A DNA stretch of 10,196 nt from CAZXBB01 sp964638815 (GCA_964638815.1 CAZXBB010000029.1:1-10196); one strand, 5' to 3'; positions 1-6,871 are shown, numbered from the stretch's first letter. Numbers and translations are program-made. Notes: generated by a model not told the origin, from the letters alone.

Positions 1-1
1 G

Positions 2-1567
2 GACGATGCCGAGACGGTGGAGCGGCTGCGTGACGCCGGGCGGCACCTCGATGAAGGCCGCCACTTCCAGGCCATCCCGCTGCTCCAGGAGATCCTGGTT
101 CGCCGGCCGGCCCACACCGAGGCCCTCGTGCGGCTCGGCCTCGCCTTCGGGCACGCCGGTCAGCTCGATCGCGGTGTGCGCACGCTGCGACGCGCGCTCG
201 CCGCCGGCGACGACCGCGCGCAGACGCACGCGGCGCTCGCCGGCCAGCTCGTCACCCTCGGCCGACCCGACGAGGCCCTCCCGAGCGCCGAGCGCGCGAT
301 CGCGATCGACCCGACGGACCTGGAGGCGCGCATGACGCGGGCCCGGAGCCTCGAGGTGCTCGGACGCCACGAGGAGTGCCTCGAGACCGTCGAGGCGATC
401 CTCGCCGCGGACCCCGCGCACGTCGACGCGATGCTGCTTCGCGCCCGCCTGCTGCGGCGAAGCGGCGACCTCGACGAGGCGCATCGCTCGCTCGAGGCGA
501 TCCTGGCCGCCGACGATGAGCCGCGCCGGCGGGGTCATGCCTGGCACGAGCTTGGACAGCTCCATGATCGACGCGGCGCGTTCACGGATGCCTTCGAAGC
601 CTTCCGTCGCAGCGGTCTCGAGCGCGAGCGCATCGCGACGGAGCTGGAGATCGACGGCGCCGCGTGGTCGCGTCGCGCCCGCGGCTATCTCGGATGCACC
701 GATCGCGCGCTGTTCGAGCGGTGGAATCGCGATTCGTTCGACGACGACTTCCCCGTGCCGCGGTTCCTCGTGGGCTTTCCCCGTTCCGGCACGACGCTGA
801 TGGAGCAGATCCTCGGCGCCCACCCGCACGTCGTCACGTCCAACGAGCTGCCGCTCCTCGAGCCGCTCCGCCAGGAGATCCGCAGGACGCGCCGCGCGAG
901 CCACGAGCTCCCCGCCGCCCTCGCGCAGCTCGACCGGTCACAGGTCGCCGCGATGCGTGCGATCTACTGGCGCGAAGCCGGGACGACGCTCGGCGAGACG
1001 ATCGGCGATCGCGTGCTCGTCCACAAGAGCCCGATCGACATCATCGATCTCGCGCTCGTGAACACCGTCTTCCCGGAGGCCCGCGTGATCGTGGCGATCC
1101 GCGACCCGCGCGACGTGTGCCTGAGCTGCTTCATGCAGATGTTCGCTCCCAACGAGGCCATGGTGAACTTCGTCGCGTGGGAGCGCACGGCGCGGTTCTA
1201 CGCCGAGGTGATGGGTCTCTGGCTGCACCTGCGCCCCCTGCTCACGATGAACGCGACCGAGGTCCGGTACGAGCGGCTCGTCGATGATCTCGAGGGCGAG
1301 TCGCGCGTGATGCTCGACGCCGCCGGCATCGCGTGGGACGACCGCGTGCTGCGCTACCACGACGCGTCGAGACGACGCGCGGTCAACACGCCGAGCTACA
1401 CGGGCGTGTCGCGGCCGATCTACCGCACGGCGAAGGCTCGCTGGCGCAACTATGCGGGGCCGATCGAGACCGTCTGGCAAACGCTGGCCCCGTTCGTCGA
1501 GGCGTTCGGCTACGCGGCCGGCTCTGGCGACGACCCTGGCGACGACCCTGCGGTGGACGCCCGATGA
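2..1567 (+). CDS. TPR-repeat sulfotransferase family protein (5' end may lie outside the window)
   Basis: The protein has an N-terminal tetratricopeptide region and a C-terminal sulfotransferase domain (Sulfotransfer_3 type), expected to move sulfate from PAPS to a hydroxyl or amine acceptor. Numbering from the GTG at 17, residues 1-175 form about five 34-residue TPR-like helical hairpins with regular A-x-D-P-x-x-x-x-A turns. The sulfotransferase domain runs from about 248 to 490. It shows the PAPS 5'-phosphosulfate loop GFPRSGTT at 253-260 and the 3'-phosphate motif RDPRDVCLS at 362-370. The frame is open to the left edge with no stop, so the GTG at 17 may be internal and more TPRs may lie upstream. 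No signal peptide is visible. The stop overlaps the start of the HPr gene (ATGA), which suggests co-translation. The acceptor cannot be read from sequence. The family call is firm. Confidence 0.9.
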   Translation, partial: DDAETVERLRDAGRHLDEGRHFQAIPLLQEILVRRPAHTEALVRLGLAFGHAGQLDRGVRTLRRALAAGDDRAQTHAALAGQLVTLGRPDEALPSAERAIAIDPTDLEARMTRARSLEVLGRHEECLETVEAILAADPAHVDAMLLRARLLRRSGDLDEAHRSLEAILAADDEPRRRGHAWHELGQLHDRRGAFTDAFEAFRRSGLERERIATELEIDGAAWSRRARGYLGCTDRALFERWNRDSFDDDFPVPRFLVGFPRSGTTLMEQILGAHPHVVTSNELPLLEPLRQEIRRTRRASHELPAALAQLDRSQVAAMRAIYWREAGTTLGETIGDRVLVHKSPIDIIDLALVNTVFPEARVIVAIRDPRDVCLSCFMQMFAPNEAMVNFVAWERTARFYAEVMGLWLHLRPLLTMNATEVRYERLVDDLEGESRVMLDAAGIAWDDRVLRYHDASRRRAVNTPSYTGVSRPIYRTAKARWRNYAGPIETVWQTLAPFVEAFGYAAGSGDDPGDDPAVDAR

Positions 1568-1842
1568 CCGAGGCGACGGTCATCGTGACGATCACGAACG
1601 AGCTCGGCCTGCACGCCAAGCCGGCGATGGCCTTCGGGGCGAAGGCCGCCGCGTTCGACTGCGAGATCACCGTCACGCGCATCGACAACGACGAGACGAT
1701 CGACGGCAGGTCGCTGCTCGGAATGCTGTCGCTGGCGCTGACCGCGGGGACCGAGATCCGGATCGACGCGCGCGGAGCCGACGCCGAGCAGGCCGTCGAA
1801 GCGCTGGCCCGGCTCGTGCGATCGAAGTTCGGCGAAGCGTGA
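1564..1842 (+). CDS. ptsH: HPr family phosphocarrier protein
   Basis: A 92-residue protein of standard HPr size, which carries a phosphoryl group on a histidine between EI and an EIIA or a regulatory partner in the cytoplasm. The active-site motif GLHAKPA places the phospho-histidine at H17. Canonical HPr has Arg two residues after the histidine; here it is Lys19. The regulatory serine region is also present (DGRSLLGML, S50 aligning with HPr Ser46), so control by an HPr kinase/phosphorylase is possible. The ATG overlaps the stop of the sulfotransferase gene (ATGA), so translation is probably coupled; no independent Shine-Dalgarno was identified. No EI, EII or hprK gene lies nearby. A regulatory role is as likely as sugar transport, but this is inference. 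Confidence 0.9.
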   Translation: MTEATVIVTITNELGLHAKPAMAFGAKAAAFDCEITVTRIDNDETIDGRSLLGMLSLALTAGTEIRIDARGADAEQAVEALARLVRSKFGEA

Positions 1843-1845
1843 GAG

Positions 1846-2334
1846 TCACCCGGCCATCAGCATCCATTCGACCACGGCCGACGGCGGAAGCGGCTCCACG
1901 CCGAGCTGGCGCAGCATGTTCAGGCACTGCGCGCGGTGGTGCATCCCGTGGGTGGTGACGTGCGTCAGCACGCCGCCGCGCGTGAAGGTGTACTCGCGTC
2001 CGCCCCGTGCACCCGTCACGAGCCCTTCGTTCGCATGGGCGCGGGCCGAGGCCGCGAGGTCGTCGGACAGCTCGTCGAGCAGCGCGAGCAGCTCGTCGGT
2101 GGTGCGCCGGCCGTCCTCCTCCAGGCGGGGACGCTGCTCGCGGCCGGCGAGCATGTCCCCCCATCCGCGCATCGCGCCGAGGATGTGCGTGATCGTGTCG
2201 TGCAGCGACCCCCGCCCCATCGGGAACTGCCGGTGGAATTGATCCTCCGGCAGCGCGCGGCAGGTCTCGATCAGGTTCCGCGTCGCCCAGCGATTCTGGG
2301 CGAGCAGGATCTCGACGGGATCACCGATCGGCAT
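1846..2334 (-). CDS. DinB family (DinB/YfiT-like four-helix) protein
   Basis: A 162-residue protein of the DinB superfamily, usual size 150-175, which forms a four-helix bundle with a metal site made by three histidines. The likely ligands are H50 in the DTITHIL helix, and H129 and H133 in the late motif THGMHHRAQ (H-x3-H-R-x-Q). Known relatives act as thiol-dependent S-transferases or are uncharacterised; the substrate here cannot be assigned. The ATG is supported by a good Shine-Dalgarno at 2341-2348. The gene lies 48 nt downstream of the prepilin-type gene on the same strand, with a hairpin between them. Its stop is 3 nt from that of the convergent HPr gene. Confidence 0.88.
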   Translation of the reverse strand: MPIGDPVEILLAQNRWATRNLIETCRALPEDQFHRQFPMGRGSLHDTITHILGAMRGWGDMLAGREQRPRLEEDGRRTTDELLALLDELSDDLAASARAHANEGLVTGARGGREYTFTRGGVLTHVTTHGMHHRAQCLNMLRQLGVEPLPPSAVVEWMLMAG

Positions 2335-2340
2335 CGACGA

Positions 2341-2348
2341 GCTCCTTC
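2341..2348 (-). promoter_or_regulatory. Ribosome-binding site of the DinB-family gene
   Basis: Read on the minus strand the bases are GAAGGAGC, a strong Shine-Dalgarno match ending about 6-8 nt before the ATG at 2334. It fixes the start of the DinB-family gene. Confidence 0.75.
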
Positions 2349-2367
2349 CAGCCCGCGTGAGGTCTGA

Positions 2368-2382
2368 CCCGCATCATGCGGG
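2368..2382 (-). terminator. Short hairpin directly after the prepilin-type gene, possible weak terminator
   Basis: Perfect inverted repeat: arms CCCGCAT (2368-2374) and ATGCGGG (2376-2382) around one base, in practice a 5-bp GC stem with a 5-nt loop. It abuts the stop codon of the minus-strand gene at 2383. No T-run follows it, so it may be a processing or mRNA-stabilising hairpin instead of an intrinsic terminator. It separates the prepilin-type gene from the DinB-family gene. Confidence 0.35.
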
Positions 2383-3516
2383 CTAACGCGCGAGGACGTC
2401 GCGTCCCTTGATCCCGTCCGTGGTCAGGATGTGGTAGCTCGTCTCGGCCTGGTCGAAACCGTACTCGATGAAGTAGCCGTTCTCGCCGAGCGGCGTATCG
2501 CGGCTCCAGAGTCCGTGGGCGCGGGATTGCTGTTGGACCCGGCCGTCGGCGCGCTGCGCGTCGCGGACGCTCGTCATCTCGACGTGGCCGTCGTAGAAGA
2601 GCGTGGCGGGCTCCGAGGACCACGACTGGTTGAAGTAGTAGGGCTCGCAGCCGTTGAAGACGCCGGCGCCCTGGAAGCCGGGGTTGCAGTTCTGCTTGAC
2701 GTTCTGGAGCCACTGGTGCTCGATCATGTGGGTCTTCAGGTTCGGATACCGCGCCTGGCTCATCGAGGGCGAGCGCAGACCACCCGGCATCTCCCACGCC
2801 TCCTGGTAGTCCGTCATGGTTTCCTCGGACCACGAGAAGACGTCGGGGGAATACATCGCGGCGGGGCTCAGGCAGTAGCTCGACGTGTACAGCACCTGGC
2901 CGGACGTTCCGTCGTCGGCGAGGATCGATGCGAACTGCGCCGGCGAGTCGAAGCCGTCGGAGACGATCTCGTAGAGGAACGGCTCCTTCATCGCGAAGAA
3001 GGTCGGATCGTAGTAGCGGCCGCTGATGTAGGGGCTGAAGGCGCGTGTCTGGTGGGCGAAGCGGAAGGGACCGAACCCGTTGGTGACGTCACTGCCGGTC
3101 ATCGTGATCGGGTTGCCGGCCCAGCACTGGTGCGCCGGCACCGAGCCGTCGAGGAAGTACTGCCAGAGCCTCGGCGTCCCGCCGCCGCTCTCCTCACCGA
3201 TCTCGGGGCCCCAGCCGAGAACGAGGTTCGGATGCGTCCTGCCCCAGTGCTCGGCGAACGACTCGAACGCGTCGCAACTGCGCAGCCCGTAGGTGCTGAT
3301 GGAATCGACGTAGATGGTGAGCTGCCGGTTGTCGTACGACGCGGCGTACGCGGCGTGCGCCACACCCAGGTTCCGCAGGTTGGCGACCGAGCGGGTCAGC
3401 ATCGCCTGCTCCCGCCCCTTCTGGATCGCGGGGAGCAGGATCCCGACGAGCAGCGCGATGATCGCGACGACCACCAGCAGCTCGATGATGGTGAAGGCCC
3501 TCTTTCGACTCGTCAT
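2383..3516 (-). CDS. Prepilin-type N-terminal cleavage/methylation domain protein (type II secretion/pseudopilin-like)
   Basis: A 377-residue exported protein with a class III (prepilin) leader. The basic start MTSRKRA is followed by FTIIELLVVVAIIALLVGIL, the single N-terminal membrane helix (about residues 8-28). A prepilin peptidase would cut between A7 and F8, with Glu12 as the conserved +5 residue. Ala replaces the usual Gly at -1, a variant familiar in planctomycete proteins of this style. The long C-terminal domain has several cysteines, aromatic-rich loops and a late FYDGHVE motif (about 307-313). This fits the large planctomycete family of pilin-like proteins whose roles are mostly unknown. 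The start at 3516 is chosen because GGGAGG lies 7 nt upstream (3524-3529) and the leader begins there; the frame stays open upstream without pilin character. Confidence 0.87.
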   Translation of the reverse strand: MTSRKRAFTIIELLVVVAIIALLVGILLPAIQKGREQAMLTRSVANLRNLGVAHAAYAASYDNRQLTIYVDSISTYGLRSCDAFESFAEHWGRTHPNLVLGWGPEIGEESGGGTPRLWQYFLDGSVPAHQCWAGNPITMTGSDVTNGFGPFRFAHQTRAFSPYISGRYYDPTFFAMKEPFLYEIVSDGFDSPAQFASILADDGTSGQVLYTSSYCLSPAAMYSPDVFSWSEETMTDYQEAWEMPGGLRSPSMSQARYPNLKTHMIEHQWLQNVKQNCNPGFQGAGVFNGCEPYYFNQSWSSEPATLFYDGHVEMTSVRDAQRADGRVQQQSRAHGLWSRDTPLGENGYFIEYGFDQAETSYHILTTDGIKGRDVLAR

Positions 3517-3523
3517 GGGCGTG

Positions 3524-3529
3524 CCTCCC
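3524..3529 (-). promoter_or_regulatory. Ribosome-binding site of the prepilin-type gene
   Basis: GGGAGG on the minus strand, 7 nt before the ATG at 3516. It decides this start over in-frame alternatives further upstream. Confidence 0.7.
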
Positions 3530-3547
3530 GCCGATCGCGGCCTTTCT

Positions 3548-3572
3548 TCACAGGAAGATCTCACAGGAAGAT
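3548..3572. repeat. Direct repeat of a 12-mer upstream of the prepilin-type gene
   Basis: TCACAGGAAGAT occurs at 3548-3559 and again at 3561-3572, a 13-bp period. It lies 32-56 bp upstream of the minus-strand prepilin-type start, where a promoter and operator would be expected. A weak -10-like TATCTT lies at its distal edge on the minus strand. It could be a paired activator or repressor site, or a small duplication; the sequence does not decide. Confidence 0.5.
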
Positions 3573-3625
3573 AACACTTTCGGGGCCGGCTCAGAAGCGT
3601 CGGGTTGGAATCTCAGCCTCTGGCA

Positions 3626-3646
3626 GCCCCGTTGAAGAACCGGGGC
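3626..3646. repeat. GC-rich hairpin
   Basis: GCCCCG (3626-3631) pairs with CGGGGC (3641-3646). The stem can extend inward to TT/AA with one bulged base, leaving a GAAG loop. No T-run follows on either strand, so an intrinsic terminator is not supported. It is the first of several hairpins in this intergenic region. Confidence 0.5.
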
Positions 3647-3692
3647 GTTGCCGCGACGCCGGATCCGGCGACCGTTTGACGAAACGAAGGCT

Positions 3693-3802
3693 GTGTGCCC
3701 CGGTCCCTGGCTCGGCAAGGGCCGGGTGGGCCACGAAGTTCTGAAGCCGTCGTTGCATGGGTAGCCCACCCGGCCCTGTCAGAGCACAGGACCGGGGCAC
3801 AC
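3693..3802. repeat. Paired REP-like palindromic element (39-nt inverted arms)
   Basis: Arm 3693-3731 and arm 3764-3802 are reverse complements at 33 of 39 positions: the outer 14 (GTGTGCCCCGGTCC) and inner 12 (GGCCGGGTGGGC) are exact, and the six mismatches sit in the middle 13. A 32-nt spacer separates them. Each arm is itself an imperfect hairpin. In the right arm CCCGG-CCTGT pairs with ACAGG-CCGGG around a CAGAGC loop, and the left arm has the corresponding structure around GGCTCGGCA. Two palindromic units in opposite orientation is the layout of REP doublets (BIME/REPIN). There are no obvious target-site duplications and no transposase. Mobility, copy number and function are unknown. Confidence 0.65.
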
Positions 3803-3870
3803 CGGAACCGCGATGAGGTGGCCGTTCACACAAGCGCGAAAGCGGTTGCGCGGTCACTCAACTGGCTCGG

Positions 3871-5298
3871 CTAGAGCACCAGCTCCTCCCCCACTCCCAC
3901 CGCCGCCGGAAGATCCACCGCCACCAGGTCGGCGGGCTCCGTCGCGGTGAGCGGGCTCACCTCGATGCGGGCGTCCACGTGCCCGTCCCGCGGCGCCGGC
4001 AGGGTCACGCCGTGCGCCGCCAGCCAGCGGCCCGCGCGGTCCGACTGGATCCGGTGCGACGTGGCGGGGCTGTCGGCGCCATGGGCGTTCTTGATCGGCG
4101 CGAACTCCTCGATGCGCTCCGTCTCGAGCACGATCGACGACGCGGCCAGCGTCAGCGCGTCGAACACGAAGGTCTCCAGCTTGATCGCGTTCGGCTCGGC
4201 CGGGTCGACGCGCTCGCCGGTCTCGAGGTCGATGGACGGCACCTTCTTGCTCGCGCGGTGGTACGGCAACGCGAACCGGTGCTCATCGGCGGTCAGACGC
4301 TCGACGAACGACCGGCCGATGACGTGGATCGCGATCGAACCGGCGCGGTAACGCAGCTCGCCGTTCGCGTCGCGGTCCCGGGCGAGGCGGTCCGGCAGGT
4401 CAGAGTACTCGATGACCATCGTCTTTCCCGCGGAGCGCGCGAACACGCCGACCCTCTCGTCGGGGTCCGTCTTTGCCACCATCTTGCTCGACATCTCGCC
4501 CGAGCTGTCCGGCGCCTCGACGTGCAGCCCGAGAAACAGCGGATCAATCACCTTCACCAGCGGGTTGTCCACCTGGAAGTAGCTGATCTGCTCGATGCCG
4601 CGGCCGCGCATGTCCTCCAGCGCGCCGCTCGCCGCGAGCGCGCGGATCGACCCGCCGTGCCCGTCGGGGCTCATCGCCACGCGGTGCTTCTCCTCCAGCA
4701 GCAGCCGGCCGGTCCCGGCGTCGAGCGCCGGCATCGTGCCCTGCGGGAACAGGAAGATGTTCTTGCGCAGGAGGCCGAAGCAGTTGTTGTCGAGGAAGAA
4801 CGATCGCGTGTCCGCGTCGTTCGCCGGGCTCGTCATGATGTACCACGGGATCGGGACGCCGAACTTCTTCTGGGCGGCGATGAGCTGCTCGGCGAAGACG
4901 CGAAAGAGCGGCTTGCCCGTCACCGGCGTCGCCGGGTAGGTTCCCTTCGGCCCGTTCCACCCCAGACGCGTGCCCTGGCCGCCGGCGACGGTGAACGCGG
5001 CGACCGCGCCGCGCTCGAGCAGCGCGATGCCGGCCGCCCGGTAGTGCGCCGCGTCGTAGACTTCGCCCGCGGCCGGACGCGGCGCCGGATAGAACGGCGC
5101 CGGCTCGATATCCGCCGGGAGCGCGAAGCCGGCGACCGACTCGGCGCGGATGGTCGCGATCTCGTCGAAGTCGATCGACGCGAGCTGGCCGATCAGGGCC
5201 GCCCGCTTCGCGTCGTCCAGCTCGCCCGCGAAGCGCAGCAGGTGCCCCTGGCCGTGGGCGTCGAGCGTGGATCGGAGAGCGTCGAGAGGATCGGTCAC
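3871..5298 (-). CDS. UDPGP-family UDP-sugar (UAP1-like) pyrophosphorylase
   Basis: A cytoplasmic nucleotidyltransferase of 475 residues that makes a UDP-sugar from UTP and a sugar-1-phosphate; UDP-GlcNAc or UDP-glucose/galactose are the likely products. It belongs to the UDPGP family and resembles eukaryotic UAP1/AGX more than bacterial GalU or GlmU. Motifs in order, numbered from the chosen GTG: the nucleotide-binding loop GGQGTRLG at 106-113, PKG at 117-119, SPDGHGG at 210-216, FQVDNPLVKVIDP from about 241, IEYSDLP at 296-302, and GSIAIH near 320. The GTG at 5298 lies 5 nt after the phoU stop, so re-initiation is likely; no clear Shine-Dalgarno is close. The frame is open further upstream, but that part overlaps phoU and lacks family similarity. 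Sugar specificity is not readable from these motifs. Confidence 0.88.
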   Translation of the reverse strand: MTDPLDALRSTLDAHGQGHLLRFAGELDDAKRAALIGQLASIDFDEIATIRAESVAGFALPADIEPAPFYPAPRPAAGEVYDAAHYRAAGIALLERGAVAAFTVAGGQGTRLGWNGPKGTYPATPVTGKPLFRVFAEQLIAAQKKFGVPIPWYIMTSPANDADTRSFFLDNNCFGLLRKNIFLFPQGTMPALDAGTGRLLLEEKHRVAMSPDGHGGSIRALAASGALEDMRGRGIEQISYFQVDNPLVKVIDPLFLGLHVEAPDSSGEMSSKMVAKTDPDERVGVFARSAGKTMVIEYSDLPDRLARDRDANGELRYRAGSIAIHVIGRSFVERLTADEHRFALPYHRASKKVPSIDLETGERVDPAEPNAIKLETFVFDALTLAASSIVLETERIEEFAPIKNAHGADSPATSHRIQSDRAGRWLAAHGVTLPAPRDGHVDARIEVSPLTATEPADLVAVDLPAAVGVGEELVL

Positions 5299-5303
5299 GA
5301 CAT

Positions 5304-5987
5304 TCAGGTGTTCGGCAGCTCCGGCGACGACCAGCCGGCGGCGGAATGTCGGACGATCTTGCCGGACTCGAGGTAGATCATCTGCTCGCACATGTTGGTG
5401 CAGTGGTCGGCGATACGCTCGAGCTGGGCGGTGACGGTGCGGATCCGGAACGCGAAGCTCACGCTGAAGTTGCCGGTGGCGACCTCTCTCTCGGCGTCGA
5501 GACCGATCTGCGTACGAAACTGGGAGACCGTGTCGTCGAAGCCGAGCACCTGCTGCGCCAGGTCCACATTCAGGTCGGCGAGCGCGCGGTTGGCGTCGCG
5601 CAGCATGCCGATCACGCTGTTCGCCATCACGCGGAACGTCGCCGGTACGGTCTCGACCATCTCGGCCGCGTAGTCGCGCACGACCTCGGCGATCGTCACG
5701 GCGCAGTCGGCGATGCGCTCCAGCTCGTTGTTGATCTTCACGATCGTGAGCACGAACCGGATCCGGTGCTCGTCCGTCTCGCCCATCGACAGCAGCGGGA
5801 TCGATGCTCGCTCGATCTCGACGTCGGCGCGATCGATGATCGAGTCACCGCCGATCACGTCCTTCGCGACGTCGATGTCCCGGTCGAAGTACGCCTCGAC
5901 CGCACGGACCGTCAGCTCGTAGACGCGGTCGGCCTGGACGATCAGGTCGCTCCGCAGCTGCTCAAGCTTCTTGTCGAACGTAGACAT
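5304..5987 (-). CDS. phoU: PhoU-family phosphate signalling/transport regulator
   Basis: A 227-residue two-lobed helical protein, the usual PhoU length. PhoU links the PstSCAB phosphate transporter to the PhoR histidine kinase and binds metal clusters through acidic motifs. Both lobes show the family signature: ELERIADCAVTIAE at 88-101 and QLERIADHCTNMCE at 188-201, the second followed by IYLESGKIVRH. The start is an ATG with an AGAGG-like site only 3 nt away and a promoter candidate at 6025-6052. No pst, phoR or phoB gene is in the window. Instead its only close neighbour is the UDP-sugar pyrophosphorylase gene 5 nt downstream, which probably shares its transcript. Confidence 0.95.
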   Translation of the reverse strand: MSTFDKKLEQLRSDLIVQADRVYELTVRAVEAYFDRDIDVAKDVIGGDSIIDRADVEIERASIPLLSMGETDEHRIRFVLTIVKINNELERIADCAVTIAEVVRDYAAEMVETVPATFRVMANSVIGMLRDANRALADLNVDLAQQVLGFDDTVSQFRTQIGLDAEREVATGNFSVSFAFRIRTVTAQLERIADHCTNMCEQMIYLESGKIVRHSAAGWSSPELPNT

Positions 5988-6024
5988 GGGGCCTCTTTCG
6001 CCCGGGGCGATCGTGTGGACGGCG

Positions 6025-6052
6025 AGTATAGCTCTCGGCTGCGGTTGAACAA
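6025..6052 (-). promoter_or_regulatory. Sigma70-like promoter for phoU
   Basis: On the minus strand TTGTTC (6047-6052) and TATACT (6025-6030) are separated by 16 nt. The -10 matches consensus at 5 of 6 bases, the -35 at 3 of 6. It predicts a start near 6018 and a leader of about 30 nt before phoU. This is a stretch of low GC in a GC-rich background, in the gap between the divergent phoU and pdxJ genes. Confidence 0.5.
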
Positions 6053-6106
6053 CTGTGGATGCCGCCGGACGCCGCGTGGAGCCGTGCGCGGCGGGCGGTT
6101 TCGCGT

Positions 6107-6112
6107 TACGCT
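6107..6112 (+). promoter_or_regulatory. Possible -10 element for leaderless pdxJ transcription
   Basis: TACGCT fits the TANNNT pattern and ends 6 nt before the pdxJ ATG at 6119, the spacing seen for leaderless transcripts. There is no Shine-Dalgarno sequence in the preceding 20 nt. This is inference from spacing and motif alone. Confidence 0.3.
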
Positions 6113-6118
6113 TCCGCC

Positions 6119-6871
6119 ATGATCCAGCTCGGTGTGAACATCGATCACGTCGCGACGGTGCGGCAGGCGCGGCGGACCTACGAGCCGGATCCGGTCTGGG
6201 CGGCGGCGGAAGCTCACCTCGGGGGGGCCGACGGCATCACAGTGCACCTGCGGGAGGATCGCCGGCACATCCAGGACGACGACGTGCGGCGGCTCGAGGA
6301 GCTCACGCACATCAAGCTGAACCTCGAGATGGCGGCCACCGACGAGATGATCGGCATCGCGACGAGGATCCGTCCGCACACGGCCATGCTCGTGCCCGAG
6401 GGACGCGAGGAGATCACCACCGAGGGCGGTCTCGACGTGGCCGGATGCAGGGTCCCGCTGAAGGACGCGGTCGCGCGGCTGGCGGATGCCGGGATGCTCG
6501 TCAGCGCCTTCATCGATGCGGAACACACGCAGGTCGAGGCGGCGGCGGAGTGCGGCTTCGCCATCTGCGAGGTGCACACCGGCCCGTACGCCCACGCGTT
6601 CTTCCGGCACGGACGCGACGCGGAGATCCCGACCGTCGCCCGCGAGCTGGAGAAGATCGAGCGGGCCGGAGCGCTCATCGCCGACGCGGGGATGCGTTTC
6701 AACGCCGGCCACGCCCTGAACTACTACAACGTTCAGCCGATCGCGGCGATCCCCGGCGTCCGCGAGCTGCACATCGGCCACAGCATCGTCGCCCGGGCCG
6801 TTCTCGTCGGGATGCGCGAGGCGGTGAAGGAGATGAAGGCCCTCATGCGGGAGGCCGCCCGCGACCGATGA
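6119..6871 (+). CDS. pdxJ: Pyridoxine 5'-phosphate synthase
   Basis: Condenses 1-deoxy-D-xylulose 5-phosphate with 3-amino-2-oxopropyl phosphate to give pyridoxine 5'-phosphate, the ring-closing step of the DXP-dependent vitamin B6 pathway; a cytoplasmic TIM-barrel enzyme. Its 250 residues match the family (about 240-250). The expected motifs are all present: GVNIDHVATVRQAR at 5-18, TVHLREDRRHI at 41-51 with His43, NLEMA at 68-72 with Glu70, TTEGGLDV at 100-107, HTG at 153-155 and NAGHALNY at 195-202 with His198. These correspond to the catalytic residues of E. coli PdxJ. The ATG at 6119 is chosen because conservation begins at MIQLGVNIDH; an in-frame ATG at 6059 would add 20 residues unlike the family. 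dapA follows after 104 nt. Confidence 0.97.
   Translation: MIQLGVNIDHVATVRQARRTYEPDPVWAAAEAHLGGADGITVHLREDRRHIQDDDVRRLEELTHIKLNLEMAATDEMIGIATRIRPHTAMLVPEGREEITTEGGLDVAGCRVPLKDAVARLADAGMLVSAFIDAEHTQVEAAAECGFAICEVHTGPYAHAFFRHGRDAEIPTVARELEKIERAGALIADAGMRFNAGHALNYYNVQPIAAIPGVRELHIGHSIVARAVLVGMREAVKEMKALMREAARDR

Larger units (their letters stand above)
3573..3870. other. Gene-free hairpin-rich intergenic region
   Basis: Nearly 300 bases without a credible gene. Short open frames cross it on both strands, but none has a domain, a ribosome site or sensible composition. It holds a run of inverted repeats: a hairpin at 3626-3646, the 12-bp palindrome GCCGGATCCGGC at 3658-3669, a CGTTT/AAACG hairpin at 3673-3686, and the large inverted pair at 3693-3802. 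It lies downstream of the UAP1-like gene and upstream of the prepilin-type gene, both on the minus strand. It may be a dispersed repeat, a structured RNA or a transcription-stop region. Confidence 0.6.

Noticed and set aside
2431..3744. Long open frame on the plus strand opposite the prepilin-type gene
   Set aside because: It is antisense to a gene with a clear prepilin leader. Its translation is rich in Arg, Val and Asp repeats typical of GC-rich shadow frames and shows no domain.
3591..3857. 88-codon minus-strand open frame across the hairpin-rich intergenic region
   Set aside because: It runs through the inverted repeats, has no ribosome site or domain, and its composition follows the repeat; treated as non-coding.
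3979..5376. Long plus-strand open frame opposite the UAP1-like gene
   Set aside because: Antisense to a gene with a complete set of UDPGP motifs; low-complexity R/A/V composition; no ribosome site.
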